From an uncultured Bacteroidales bacterium (lineage in GTDB: Bacteria > Bacteroidota > Bacteroidia > Bacteroidales > UBA932): a stretch of 50,184 nt of DNA. The stretch's first letter is position 1, and each line of letters starts with the position of its first letter. Below, piece by piece: positions 7,683-16,475 of the stretch. The stretch lies in the NCBI GenBank assembly GCA_944322715.1, contig CALUPT010000018.1, positions 1 to 50,184 on the forward strand, given 5' to 3'. The notes under the pieces were generated by a model. It did not search any database and had not been told where the DNA came from. It was given only the letters and a program-made list of their open reading frames with translations. The position numbers were made by a program, and so were the translations under genes.

Positions 7683-7724
7683 CCGTGCGCACATCCGCCA
7701 TTTTCAGGACGTATCTGCGCACGG
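7683..7724 (-). terminator. Long-loop inverted repeat after the DUF5722 gene, possible terminator
   Basis: CCGTGCGCA (7683-7691) and TGCGCACGG (7716-7724) form a perfect 9-base GC-rich stem with a 24-base loop. On the minus strand it lies 42 bases after the stop codon of the gene ending at 7767 and is followed by ATATTTTGTTTTG. The large loop makes it atypical. Confidence 0.35.
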
Positions 7725-7766
7725 AATAACAGAAAGTAAATGCTTCCGACTTCAGGGAATCAGGAA

Positions 7767-9977
7767 TCAGTCGGTGACAGGGTGGATGACGCCCCACTCC
7801 TCTCCGACAACGGTTGCATAGCCCTGAGATTCAAACCAGGTATCCTCGTTTTCGGTACCTGCAGCCTGATAGGTGTACCATGCAGGTTTAGGCTCCCCTT
7901 CATATTCGTCATCATCATATTTCCTGAGACCGAGTTTCGCTCCTTCCGACTTGTTGTCGAACCAGTTGTGCCACTGGATTCCCTCTATGCCTTCCAGAGC
8001 ATTGATCTTCTTCCAGCTGTATGCCGTTCCTGCCGCCTGGTCCGCAAGGACGGTATCATCATACGGGTCGTTTGTAGTCCCCGAACCGACACCGGCCTCA
8101 GAAAGCCATACCTTACGCATCACTGTCCCCTTGTACCTGTTGGCATTGTCCTGCACCCATCTGTCAAGCACCTCAAGGTTCTTCATGGATACATAATTGG
8201 TATTCATTGAGAATGATACATTCTCATCCTCCCATACGCGAGGGTCGTTGATCGCACTGGCGTAGCTGTGATAGGCCGGAGCCCAGAAGAAATCACCTTC
8301 CGCACTGCTGAACCTGTTCATCAGATCGAGCACATCCGTTACGGAATACCAGCCGCCTCCTGCAGATTTTGTCCAGCCGTGAGCAAGGGACACGAAAGCC
8401 TCCGCATTCGGATCGTACTGACACATTATGTTATATACGGTCCTTATCGATTTCAGATAAGTGTCCATATACGTAGCTGCCGGAATATCGGTCCCCATGT
8501 TGGTCCAGTGCACTCCTCCATCTATCTCATTGTGGACAATCCAGTGTGAGATTCTCATGTCTTCCTTGCTGTACCTTTCGCACAGGAAACTTATCATGGC
8601 GGCATACGCATGCAGGGATTCCGCAGATGTCATGTCCGGCATGGTATACACCCCGTTGTCGAAATCCGGATGCTGCACAAGTTCTCCGAATGCCGGGTCG
8701 GCGCATTCCGCAGCTTTCTGGATGAGAATTATGCCGGCCACCGACATTCCGTGGCGGCTTGCGACCTTGAGAGCGGCATCGATATTGAGGCTGAGGTAAT
8801 TCTCATCGATATAATATGTCCTGCCGAGATATTCGTAAGGAGTCGTCAGCGTCGCTGTCTGTGAAAGCCCCATGAATATCGTAGGAAGAATGTTTATCGT
8901 TCCGCTGGTGAGCCCCAGGTCCTGTATTTCCTTATCAAGCAGGTCTCCGTGCGGAACCAGTCCTCCGAGTCCCTTCTTGTTTGCCGGGACTATCCTTTCA
9001 AGCGGAGTCCCGATTGTCGCGATCCTGTCCGGATCTGCGTATCTTGCATGGGAGACAGGCACATCTTTCTCCGCATCTTCCCTGAAGACTGCCCATTTGG
9101 ACAGCAGACGGTCATATTGCACATTCGAATATGAGACATATCTGTCGAGGGTCACGGTGAATGACGGGTTGTCGAGCGCGGTCCTGTAGCAGGCATCCAC
9201 TTTCCCCACGATGTGCATGTCCACGAACGGAGGAATGTCCGCAAGGAAGAATTTTCCATCTCCCGTATATGTCCCGGTAACGGTTATCCTGTCCGCTGTC
9301 ACCTCCACTCCAGTGATTGAACAAGGATAGGTGCCGTCGAGATAATCTTCGATACCCTGTGCATACGCGAGCTTGTCTCCGGCAAGGGCATCTTCAGCAT
9401 CCTGGGCAGCCTGTTCCGCCTCATTCATCGGGCGCAGGACAATGTTTCTCATGCGCAGTGTGCTGCCGTTGCGGTTGGTTTCCCCGAGATCGAGCCTGAG
9501 ATAGTCCTCTGCATTTCCCCAGTAGAATTTTTCGATATGGTTTTTCAGCCTTGCCGAATACGGGGTCCATTCGGATGCTTCATCCGCTCCGGCAATGAAT
9601 GTCGCGTATGCCGCATCATACTTGGTCGCGGCATTCCAGAAAAATACTTCCATCTTGTCTATCGGATCCTCTGCCATGTATTCAAAGGCAAGCACGGTAT
9701 TTTCCGGATCCAGCTCCTCCTCTATCGGAAGCATATAGACATAAGGGTCGGAATTGTCCGGAAGGATGATGGTATAGCTGCCATCTTCTTCCATGTACAT
9801 GTTTCCGACATGACCTTTCTGGGAAACATCGATTTTAAGTTCTATCGGCTGCGCCTCCGTTTCCGGTATTCCCGGGGCTCTTGTCGGCCCGTCATCCATG
9901 ACATCGCATCCGGCTGCCGCAGACAATGCAATGGCAGCCGCACCGGATATCCCGGTCAGTCTCATCTTTTTCTCCAT
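7767..9977 (-). CDS. DUF5722 family lipoprotein, putative glycoside hydrolase, long form
   Basis: This 736-residue protein has a lipoprotein signal ending at Cys24 (SAAAGC). Residues 25-190 form an aromatic-rich beta domain resembling carbohydrate-binding modules, and the DUF5722 domain follows from about 210 to the end. The DUF5722 part has the TIM-barrel signature: GRTYYIDENYL, MPDMTSAES, WIVHNEIDGG with Glu484, YHSY, and VWLSEAGV with Glu627. The NE and SEAG glutamates sit where clan GH-A enzymes keep their acid/base and nucleophile, so hydrolysis of a glycan is a reasonable but unproven role. I chose the start ATG at 9977 because it gives a proper signal peptide. A shorter paralogue follows upstream at 10088-11785. 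No SusC/SusD pair lies nearby. Confidence 0.8.
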   Translation of the reverse strand: MEKKMRLTGISGAAAIALSAAAGCDVMDDGPTRAPGIPETEAQPIELKIDVSQKGHVGNMYMEEDGSYTIILPDNSDPYVYMLPIEEELDPENTVLAFEYMAEDPIDKMEVFFWNAATKYDAAYATFIAGADEASEWTPYSARLKNHIEKFYWGNAEDYLRLDLGETNRNGSTLRMRNIVLRPMNEAEQAAQDAEDALAGDKLAYAQGIEDYLDGTYPCSITGVEVTADRITVTGTYTGDGKFFLADIPPFVDMHIVGKVDACYRTALDNPSFTVTLDRYVSYSNVQYDRLLSKWAVFREDAEKDVPVSHARYADPDRIATIGTPLERIVPANKKGLGGLVPHGDLLDKEIQDLGLTSGTINILPTIFMGLSQTATLTTPYEYLGRTYYIDENYLSLNIDAALKVASRHGMSVAGIILIQKAAECADPAFGELVQHPDFDNGVYTMPDMTSAESLHAYAAMISFLCERYSKEDMRISHWIVHNEIDGGVHWTNMGTDIPAATYMDTYLKSIRTVYNIMCQYDPNAEAFVSLAHGWTKSAGGGWYSVTDVLDLMNRFSSAEGDFFWAPAYHSYASAINDPRVWEDENVSFSMNTNYVSMKNLEVLDRWVQDNANRYKGTVMRKVWLSEAGVGSGTTNDPYDDTVLADQAAGTAYSWKKINALEGIEGIQWHNWFDNKSEGAKLGLRKYDDDEYEGEPKPAWYTYQAAGTENEDTWFESQGYATVVGEEWGVIHPVTD

Positions 9978-10010
9978 AATCTGTCTTTTAACAAACATAA
10001 TCAACGTCAA

Positions 10011-10040
10011 TGAATTTATTAATTTGTATCATATTGCCAA
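10011..10040 (-). promoter_or_regulatory. Extended promoter module in front of the long DUF5722 gene
   Basis: On the minus strand, ACATTGATTGGCAATA contains the -33 TTG (10040-10038), followed after 19 bases by a -7-like TAAATTCA (10018-10011). The sequence matches the modules at 37719-37754 and 43968-44003 well beyond the promoter consensus. Transcription would start near 10004, leaving about 27 bases to the ATG at 9977. Confidence 0.55.
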
Positions 10041-10087
10041 TCAATGTCTTTCTTTTAACAACCGGAATCAGTCCGTCTGACATCAGC

Positions 10088-11785
10088 CTACTGCACGGTC
10101 TGGATGATGTTCCAGTCCGGTATTCCTATGACTTCGAGGTACGGGTTGAATGCCCGGTCCTCGTTTCCGGTCCCGGATACCTGATACAGATACCATACGG
10201 GTTTGGCCTCTCCTCCATGCTCGCTGTCATTGTATTTCCTCAGTCCCAAAAGAGCTCCGCTCCCATCCCCGACATTGTCGAACCAGTTGTGCCACTGGAT
10301 TCCGTCTATTCCGTCGAGGGCGTTTATCTTCTTCCAGGCGTATGCCCAGCCCGCAGCCTGTTCCTGCAGGTCATGTTCAGAATACGACCTCGAATTCAGA
10401 CCGGCTTCGGAAAGCCATACGGATCTTTTGTGCTTTCCGAGATACATGTTCTCCGGCATGTATATCCATTTGTCCAGCACCTCGAGGTTCCTGAACGTGA
10501 CGAAATGCGTATCCATCGAGAATGTGGACCACGGGCATTCCCAGCAGCGCGGATTCAGAAGGTCTCCCGCATAGCTGTGATATGCCAGAGCCCATCTGTA
10601 GTCTCCTTCCATCTTCCCCATCCTGTTGATGGTATTCAGCATGGACAGAGCAGGATAATCCCCTGACAACCCTGTCCAGGAATGGCTCATCGACACGAAT
10701 GTCTCCGCCGTATCATCGTATTGTCTCACTATATTGTTGACAAGTCTCAATATCCTTATGTAATAGTCCGTGAACACGAGTTCCGGACGCGTCCCTATAT
10801 TGGCCCATGACGAGGCGATATCCACTTCGTTCATCACTATCCAGTGCGCTATCCGCCCGTACTTTCCATCTTCCCTCGTATATCTGTCGGCAAGGAAATC
10901 CACGATGGCGGCAAAACAGTTGACCGCCTCTGCGGATGTCATGTCCGGGAGAGTCAGGTTCCCTCCGCTGCAGCCATCATTCATAAGAAGGTCCCCGAGC
11001 TGTCTGTCAGCGGCCGCAGATGCCTGCTGGACAAGAAGGATGGCAGCTACGGCCATGTTGCGTTTCCCGGCCTTCAAAAGGACGGCATCAAGGTTCGTCT
11101 TCAGATAATTTTCATCGAAATAATATGTCCGACCTCCATATTCATGGGCAATGGTGCCCGGTACGGGCGTGAGATATGTAAATCCCGTAACATACATGTT
11201 CAACGTCGCACTGCCCACATCAAGGTCATCGAAATCCGAGACGAAAGCATTGTCCGATACCCCTCCGATACCTTTCTTGTTTTTCAGAGGTACGGGAGAC
11301 AGGTTTCTTTTCAGGGGCACTTCGTCTGCATAATGCGCCGCGGAGACGAGATGACTTCCGTTTTCCCCGGATTCGAAGATTGCCCATTTGGACAGAAGCC
11401 GGTCATAGGAAATACCGCCATCCGCCGTCACTTTCCTGTCGAGTGTCAAAGTGAAATCCTTTCCTGCCGCGGATGAGCGTACATCCATTGCCGGAGATGA
11501 CTGCGGTACCGTCGTCAGAGGGGCATCTGTCCCGAGAAGATCCGTATATGGCGGGATTTCGGCTATGTGGAAGGAGCCCTGCCCGCGGTAATGCCCGGAT
11601 ATGGTGACATTGTCTTCGCCGACTGCGACTCCGGTAATTTCCGATGTAAAGGATGACTCCATATAATGCTGTATCCGCGCATTGAAATCCATGTCTTCCT
11701 GACTGTATGGAGATGGCTCGACGCCATATTTGCTGCACGATGCCAGTACGGATAAACACAAAAGAATATAGAATAACCTGTTCAT
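10088..11785 (-). CDS. DUF5722 family lipoprotein, putative glycoside hydrolase, short form
   Basis: This 565-residue paralogue of the neighbouring gene lacks the N-terminal beta domain. Its signal peptide ends in the lipobox LASC with Cys17, so the mature protein should be anchored in a membrane and face the periplasm or cell surface. The DUF5722 landmarks are GRTYYFDENYL, LPDMTSAEA, WIVMNEVD (Glu320) and VWLSEAGL (Glu460), with the shared tail segments WKKINALDGIDGIQWHNWFD and KPVWYLYQ. The two genes lie in tandem on the same strand, about 110 bases apart, with a promoter-like module between them. The signature residues are conserved in both, so both are probably active. I chose the ATG at 11785 for its signal peptide. 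Confidence 0.8.
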   Translation of the reverse strand: MNRLFYILLCLSVLASCSKYGVEPSPYSQEDMDFNARIQHYMESSFTSEITGVAVGEDNVTISGHYRGQGSFHIAEIPPYTDLLGTDAPLTTVPQSSPAMDVRSSAAGKDFTLTLDRKVTADGGISYDRLLSKWAIFESGENGSHLVSAAHYADEVPLKRNLSPVPLKNKKGIGGVSDNAFVSDFDDLDVGSATLNMYVTGFTYLTPVPGTIAHEYGGRTYYFDENYLKTNLDAVLLKAGKRNMAVAAILLVQQASAAADRQLGDLLMNDGCSGGNLTLPDMTSAEAVNCFAAIVDFLADRYTREDGKYGRIAHWIVMNEVDIASSWANIGTRPELVFTDYYIRILRLVNNIVRQYDDTAETFVSMSHSWTGLSGDYPALSMLNTINRMGKMEGDYRWALAYHSYAGDLLNPRCWECPWSTFSMDTHFVTFRNLEVLDKWIYMPENMYLGKHKRSVWLSEAGLNSRSYSEHDLQEQAAGWAYAWKKINALDGIDGIQWHNWFDNVGDGSGALLGLRKYNDSEHGGEAKPVWYLYQVSGTGNEDRAFNPYLEVIGIPDWNIIQTVQ

Positions 11786-11896
11786 GATACCCACTACATA
11801 TAAATAACCGGAATATTAAATCACACAAAAAGGAAATCTTGCATGGAAATATGAAAATTTATCCGACAAATCGTTCTTTTCTTCCGGGGAATCGCA

Positions 11897-11904
11897 TATT
11901 TTTG
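11897..11904 (+). promoter_or_regulatory. Probable promoter of the PAP2 gene
   Basis: TATTTTTG is a perfect -7 box ending 19 bases before the ATG at 11924. The -33 position reads TTCTTT and is weak. Confidence 0.4.
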
Positions 11905-11923
11905 CTCTCTGAATCTTTCCGGA

Positions 11924-13063
11924 ATGCAAAAATTTTACTCCATAGCCATCCTGTTTCTGATCTGCATGCTGGCCTGCCGCATGACAGGAGCACAGAACAC
12001 GGCAGTGTTTCCTGGATATTCCCCGGGATTCGACAGTGACATAAAGATGCTCCGGCACAATATCAACCCAGGCATGAGATACCATGCGGATGACTATACA
12101 CAGTATGTCCCGGCCGCCGTGATGGTAGGATTGAAGGCATTCGGATACGAGGGCAGATCATCATGGGGAAGAATGCTGGTATCGGATGCCTTCTCCGGAG
12201 CCTTGATGGCAGGAATGGTGAACGGACTGAAATACACTGTCCGCCGGCCGAGACCGGATGGGACATCCAGAAACTCGTTCCCATCCGGACACACGGCCAC
12301 CGCATTCATGACAGCGGCCATGCTCCATAAGGAATACGGTTGGAGAAGTCCATGGTTCAGCATCGGAGGGTACACGCTTGCCGCCTTCACGGGAGTGTCC
12401 AGAGTGTTGAACGACAGGCATCACCTGACAGATGTCATGGCGGGAGCCGCCATTGGAACAGCCTCCGTCCACCTCGGATATTTCCTTGCCGACCTTATCT
12501 TCAAGGACAGACATATCGCCGATGGATACGTGACCCCGGACATGTTCGGATATGATCCCGGGCATCGGTATTATGAGGCCGGGCTGTTCTTCGCAAGACG
12601 TTTCATACTCGGGAATGCGGCCGACAGGGCATCCGGACTTCTTCCGTTCCGGGGCAGCTCTTCCGGAGCGGACATCCTCATACCGCTGATACCCGGGACA
12701 GGAGTGGCGATAAGGAGCAGCATCAATGAACTGACATTCAGGGGGGGCGCAGATTACGGGGAACAGGATGCCGGCAGCGGACATGGAATGTCATCGATGA
12801 ACATGTACAATGTCCTTGCAGGAGGCTACTGGGTCTATCCCCTGCCACGAGTCATCGAATTCAACCTGAAGATAATGCTGGGATATGCATGGCACGTGCT
12901 CGGGAACGGGATCGATGCGGCAGGCGAAGCCGCAGTCGCCCTGCGGGCCGGGGAGAATTTCAGAATAAAGGCTTTCGCCGGATACGAGACATTCAGTTTC
13001 TCGCGGCAAAAGCCCTTCGTGAATTCATTCCTGCTCGGACTGTCATCCGCAGTATGCTGGTGA
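11924..13063 (+). CDS. PAP2 superfamily phosphatase with C-terminal beta-rich domain
   Basis: This 379-residue protein is probably exported; the N-terminal hydrophobic stretch ends near residue 23. The three phosphatase motifs of the type 2 phosphatidic acid phosphatase family are complete: K103 to RP (110-111), PSGH (120-123) and SR (159-160) with H166 and D170. Such enzymes remove phosphate from lipid phosphates, including undecaprenyl pyrophosphate and lipid A. Residues 230-379 form an extra domain with alternating hydrophobic strands ending in aromatic residues, which resembles a small outer-membrane barrel and is unusual for a plain PAP2 enzyme. The substrate is unknown. Confidence 0.82.
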   Translation: MQKFYSIAILFLICMLACRMTGAQNTAVFPGYSPGFDSDIKMLRHNINPGMRYHADDYTQYVPAAVMVGLKAFGYEGRSSWGRMLVSDAFSGALMAGMVNGLKYTVRRPRPDGTSRNSFPSGHTATAFMTAAMLHKEYGWRSPWFSIGGYTLAAFTGVSRVLNDRHHLTDVMAGAAIGTASVHLGYFLADLIFKDRHIADGYVTPDMFGYDPGHRYYEAGLFFARRFILGNAADRASGLLPFRGSSSGADILIPLIPGTGVAIRSSINELTFRGGADYGEQDAGSGHGMSSMNMYNVLAGGYWVYPLPRVIEFNLKIMLGYAWHVLGNGIDAAGEAAVALRAGENFRIKAFAGYETFSFSRQKPFVNSFLLGLSSAVCW

Positions 13064-13098
13064 GACGATGCCCCGACAGGCTGCGTGCTCCGGTCGCA

Positions 13099-13527
13099 TC
13101 ATTTCACCGCACGGACCTTGAATATGGCCTTGTGGATCTTCCCCTCTCCGATCAGAGGGGCATGGGCAGTATCCGTATCGAAAGTGATGACCTCTCCCGG
13201 CTTTGCCGTAATGGTCACTCCGACAGGATCCTTGTAGAAAAGGATGTCCTTTTCCGTATTCATCTCCCCGTCAGGCTCCCTGCACTCGCTGCGGGGAGTC
13301 ACGCCGAATGTCTCAGGCTTTGAAAGAGGGACCTGGATATCGATATACCTGTCATGTACCTCAAGGCGTGCCTGGCCAAGGGACTTCATGTCGCTGTCTA
13401 CTATATTGACATAGAGATTGTCACCGTCAATGACATGCCGGCCGTTCTCAAGGGAATTGAGATCAGTGTCTTTAATGAACTCCAATGCCTTGACATAATA
13501 GGGGTTCTGCATAAGTTTATCTTCCAT
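13099..13527 (-). CDS. YhcH/YjgK/YiaL family protein
   Basis: This 142-residue protein has the compact beta fold of the YhcH/YjgK/YiaL (DUF386) family, shown by NGRHVIDGDNLYVN, HDRYIDIQVPL and PETFGV, with acidic and histidine residues (FDTDTAHAP) that line a metal site in solved members. Relatives are associated with sialic acid and other sugar catabolism, often as anomerase-like or accessory enzymes, but no sugar operon surrounds this gene. It ends 35 bases from the convergent PAP2 gene and begins 36 bases before a tRNA gene on the opposite strand. Confidence 0.85.
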   Translation of the reverse strand: MEDKLMQNPYYVKALEFIKDTDLNSLENGRHVIDGDNLYVNIVDSDMKSLGQARLEVHDRYIDIQVPLSKPETFGVTPRSECREPDGEMNTEKDILFYKDPVGVTITAKPGEVITFDTDTAHAPLIGEGKIHKAIFKVRAVK

Positions 13528-13563
13528 ATCTGAAATTTTTAGATTATCTTTGCATTTCGTCTT

Positions 13564-13649
13564 GCCCTGGTGTTGGAATCGGTAGACAAGAGGGACTTAA
13601 AATCCCTTGGACAGCAATGTCCGTACGGGTTCGACCCCCGTCCGGGGCA
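13564..13649 (+). tRNA. tRNA-Leu (anticodon UAA)
   Basis: The 86-base class II tRNA has a GCCCTGG/CCGGGGC acceptor stem, an anticodon arm AGGGA-CTTAAAA-TCCCT giving UAA, a long variable arm (GGAC...GTCC) and a T arm with GTTCGACC. Discriminator A is at 13649 and no CCA is encoded. The galE stop codon lies two bases downstream on the other strand. Confidence 0.95.
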
Positions 13650-13651
13650 CT

Positions 13652-14713
13652 TTATTTTCCGGCGATATGCTTCTCCCAGGCCCATGCAGAGGCCAGAGTC
13701 TCCTCCAGGGTGCGCTCCGCCTTCCAGCCGAGTTCCCTGTTGGCCCTCATCGGATCAGCCCATATCGCAGTAGTGTCACCTGCCCTTCGTGGAGCGAACC
13801 TGTAGTTGAGTTTCAGACCGTTCACCTTCTCGAACGCATTGACAAGTTCAAGCACGGATACGGGACGGCCGGTACCTATGTTGAATATCTCATAGCTTTC
13901 CTCCATCTTCCCATCGAGCATCCTTCCGACTGCGGCCACATGCGCCTTCGCGAGGTCGACCACATCGATATAGTCCCTCAGACAGGTACCGTCAGGCGTA
14001 GGATAGTCATTGCCGAAAATGCTCAGGCACTCCCTCTTGCCGATTGCAGTCTGGGTAATGTATGGGACAAGGTTGTTAGGCACACCGCGAGGAAGTTCCC
14101 CTATAAGGGCAGACGGATGCGCTCCGATAGGGTTGAAATAGCGGAGTGCTATGCCCTTGACCACGCCTTTCCTGTCCGCACCCGGTTCCATGGCATCGTA
14201 GCCGGCAGCCGCCTTGACCACATCCCTGAGGATATCCTCGCATATCTGCTTGGTGTTGCCGTACGGAGAGGTGGCAGGCTGGCGCGGAGACTCCTCTGTG
14301 ACAGGCAGCTTGTCCGTCTCGCCGTACACGGTGGCTGAAGATGAGAACAGGACATTGCAGCCTCCGTGGGTCTTTGCGGCCTCGAGGATGTTGAGGAAAG
14401 AATCCAGATTGTTCCTGTAATATTTTACAGGCTCTGCCACGGATTCCCCGACAGCCTTGAAAGCGGCAAAATGAATCACCGCATCTATCCTGTACTTCGA
14501 GAAAAGATCCGCCACTGCCGCATCATCGCAGCAGTCCATTTCAATGAACGGAATGTCATCCCTGCCGGTGATCTTCTTCACACCCTCAAAGCAGGTAAGG
14601 TCGCAGTTGGACATATTGTCGGCCACGACCACATCATAACCGGCATTGATGAGTTCTACAGTCACATGGCTGCCGATATACCCGGCACCGCCCGATACCA
14701 ATACTCTTTTCAT
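13652..14713 (-). CDS. galE: UDP-glucose 4-epimerase
   Basis: This 353-residue short-chain dehydrogenase-type epimerase interconverts UDP-glucose and UDP-galactose using tightly bound NAD. It has the Rossmann motif GGAGYIGSH (8-16), catalytic serine in FSSSATVYG (123-131) and the YGNTK motif with Tyr151 and Lys155. RYFNPIGAHPSALIGE is the usual GalE signature. The length is normal (about 340). The gene is divergent from the PBP4 gene, and their promoters overlap at one TTGACAA box. It supplies galactose for glycan or polysaccharide synthesis and enables galactose use. Confidence 0.93.
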   Translation of the reverse strand: MKRVLVSGGAGYIGSHVTVELINAGYDVVVADNMSNCDLTCFEGVKKITGRDDIPFIEMDCCDDAAVADLFSKYRIDAVIHFAAFKAVGESVAEPVKYYRNNLDSFLNILEAAKTHGGCNVLFSSSATVYGETDKLPVTEESPRQPATSPYGNTKQICEDILRDVVKAAAGYDAMEPGADRKGVVKGIALRYFNPIGAHPSALIGELPRGVPNNLVPYITQTAIGKRECLSIFGNDYPTPDGTCLRDYIDVVDLAKAHVAAVGRMLDGKMEESYEIFNIGTGRPVSVLELVNAFEKVNGLKLNYRFAPRRAGDTTAIWADPMRANRELGWKAERTLEETLASAWAWEKHIAGK

Positions 14714-14772
14714 ATATTGTGTTTTTTTACAAAATTTCCTTCCATATTACGGAAATATCCGCACAATCCTTA

Positions 14773-14802
14773 CAAAGTTATAAAATTAAGCGGTTTTGAC
14801 AA
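14773..14802 (-). promoter_or_regulatory. galE promoter, overlapping the divergent PBP4 promoter
   Basis: On the minus strand, TTG (14802-14800), a 19-base spacer and TAACTTTG (14780-14773). The -33 box uses the complement of the same TTGACAA (14796-14802) that serves the PBP4 promoter. Confidence 0.5.
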
Positions 14803-14825
14803 TATGAATTTTATGGATATTTTTG
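14796..14825 (+). promoter_or_regulatory. Promoter of the PBP4 gene
   Basis: TTG (14796-14798) within TTTTGACA, a 19-base spacer and a perfect -7 box TATTTTTG (14818-14825). The start site should be near 14832, with a 25-base leader. Confidence 0.6.
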
Positions 14826-14856
14826 GGAATATTTTCTGAAAGGACGATATCAGGAT

Positions 14857-16470
14857 ATGGACACTCGGAAACATACAATGAAACATACGGCAACGCTGGC
14901 AGTCACATGCCTGCTCATATACGTCATGCCGGCCGGGAAGGCAGAAGCGGCAGCCGCCACGAACGGACATACGGCAACGGCCGGACATATCATGGAGGAG
15001 GCGCTGAAAAGCAGGGACTTCGAAGGAGCCAGCGTCAGCATGCTTGCCATAAACGGAGCCGGAGACACCCTCCTGTGCCACGACAGCGGCAGGATGCTGA
15101 TACCGGCCTCGAACATGAAACTGGTCACGACTGCCCTCGCCCTGCATTCTCTCGGAGGAGACTACAGATACGAGACGCGAATCGGCTATTGCGGGACGAT
15201 ATCGGATGGGATACTGGAGGGAGACCTCTATATCATCGGAGGAGGTGACCCCACACTGGGATCCCGCAACAGGATAGCGATCCCGACGGACACCCTGTTC
15301 GCACAGTGGGAAAGGCTGCTGCGGCAGGCCGGCATTTCAAGGATACACGGCTGCATCATCGGCGATGGGAGATTCTTCTCCGGAATGGATGAGCATCCGA
15401 CATGGGAACTGTGCGATGCGGGGACATATTACGGGACGGGAGCGAGCGGACTGAACTTCTATGAGAACGTGCAGGATTTCAAGGTGTCAGCCGGGGCCGC
15501 ACCAGGCGATCCTGTCTGCATAAAATCCGACTACCCGGAATCCCCCTGGATGGAAATAATGAATTCCGCAGTGACCGGAAAGGCCGGCACGGGCAACACT
15601 CTCTATTTCTACCCGGGCGGATTCGCCCCGGTCGGGGAAATGAGAGGGACATTCGCCGTGGACCGCAAACCTAAGACGGAATCCGCGGCAAACAAGTTCC
15701 CTGAATACACGCTGGCGTGGTACTTCACGAAATATCTGTCAGAATGCGGCATGGAATGCACCGGAGGGCCGGCGGACCTCGGTCCGGTATTCCGTCCCGA
15801 CAGGAATTCCCCTGTCCGGAACGGCATGAACGAAACGGACGGGACCGGACGGCATGCGGGATTACAGGGATACGGAGACTGGGCTCCCGCCGCACAGGAC
15901 AGTCTGAAGATTCTCGGCGGCACATTGTCCCCAACCCTTGCGGAAATCGCCAGAGTGACGAATACGGACAGCAACAATCTCTATGCAGAGACCCTGTTCA
16001 AGACGCTCGGCAAGGAATACTGCGGCAACGGATGCTACGATTCCGCCGCAGTCGCCGTCAGAGGGCTGCTTGAAGAAATCGGGGCGGGAGACCGCCGGCT
16101 CCGGATACGGGACGGAAGCGGACTGTCAAGGGAAGACCTGCTGGATGCGGGTTTTATCTGCACGCTTCTGGAAAGGATGATGGTCTCGCCGGCCTTCGAA
16201 GATTTCTTCGGGTCCCTGCCGTATCCGGGAGGAGAAGGCACCTTAGAATATTATATGACAACCGTGCCTGCAGAAACCAGACAAAGGATCAGAATGAAGA
16301 GCGGCTCGATGGGAGGGGTGCGCTGTTTTTCGGGCTACATTACACCGGTCACCGGGGCGAAGGAAGATGCAGTGATATTCTCCCTGATGGTCAACGGATT
16401 CACGGCTCCCCTGCACAGGGTCCAGAACCATCTTTTCAGGATAATCGAGGCCCTTGCCGTCAACCCATGA
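14857..16470 (+). CDS. dacB: D-alanyl-D-alanine carboxypeptidase/endopeptidase, PBP4 type (peptidase S13)
   Basis: This 537-residue periplasmic enzyme trims and cleaves peptidoglycan peptides. The N-terminal 32 residues form a signal peptide. The active-site motifs are SNMK with nucleophile Ser85, SNN (372-374) and KSG (481-483), in the normal S13 order and spacing with the large inserted region between the first two motifs. The length matches the family (480-540). A glycine/asparagine-rich loop lies at about 318-342. The ATG at 14857 fits the promoter; the ATG seven codons later is an alternative that also gives a signal peptide. It ends five bases before the convergent radA gene. Confidence 0.9.
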   Translation: MDTRKHTMKHTATLAVTCLLIYVMPAGKAEAAAATNGHTATAGHIMEEALKSRDFEGASVSMLAINGAGDTLLCHDSGRMLIPASNMKLVTTALALHSLGGDYRYETRIGYCGTISDGILEGDLYIIGGGDPTLGSRNRIAIPTDTLFAQWERLLRQAGISRIHGCIIGDGRFFSGMDEHPTWELCDAGTYYGTGASGLNFYENVQDFKVSAGAAPGDPVCIKSDYPESPWMEIMNSAVTGKAGTGNTLYFYPGGFAPVGEMRGTFAVDRKPKTESAANKFPEYTLAWYFTKYLSECGMECTGGPADLGPVFRPDRNSPVRNGMNETDGTGRHAGLQGYGDWAPAAQDSLKILGGTLSPTLAEIARVTNTDSNNLYAETLFKTLGKEYCGNGCYDSAAVAVRGLLEEIGAGDRRLRIRDGSGLSREDLLDAGFICTLLERMMVSPAFEDFFGSLPYPGGEGTLEYYMTTVPAETRQRIRMKSGSMGGVRCFSGYITPVTGAKEDAVIFSLMVNGFTAPLHRVQNHLFRIIEALAVNP

Positions 16471-16475
16471 AGCCA

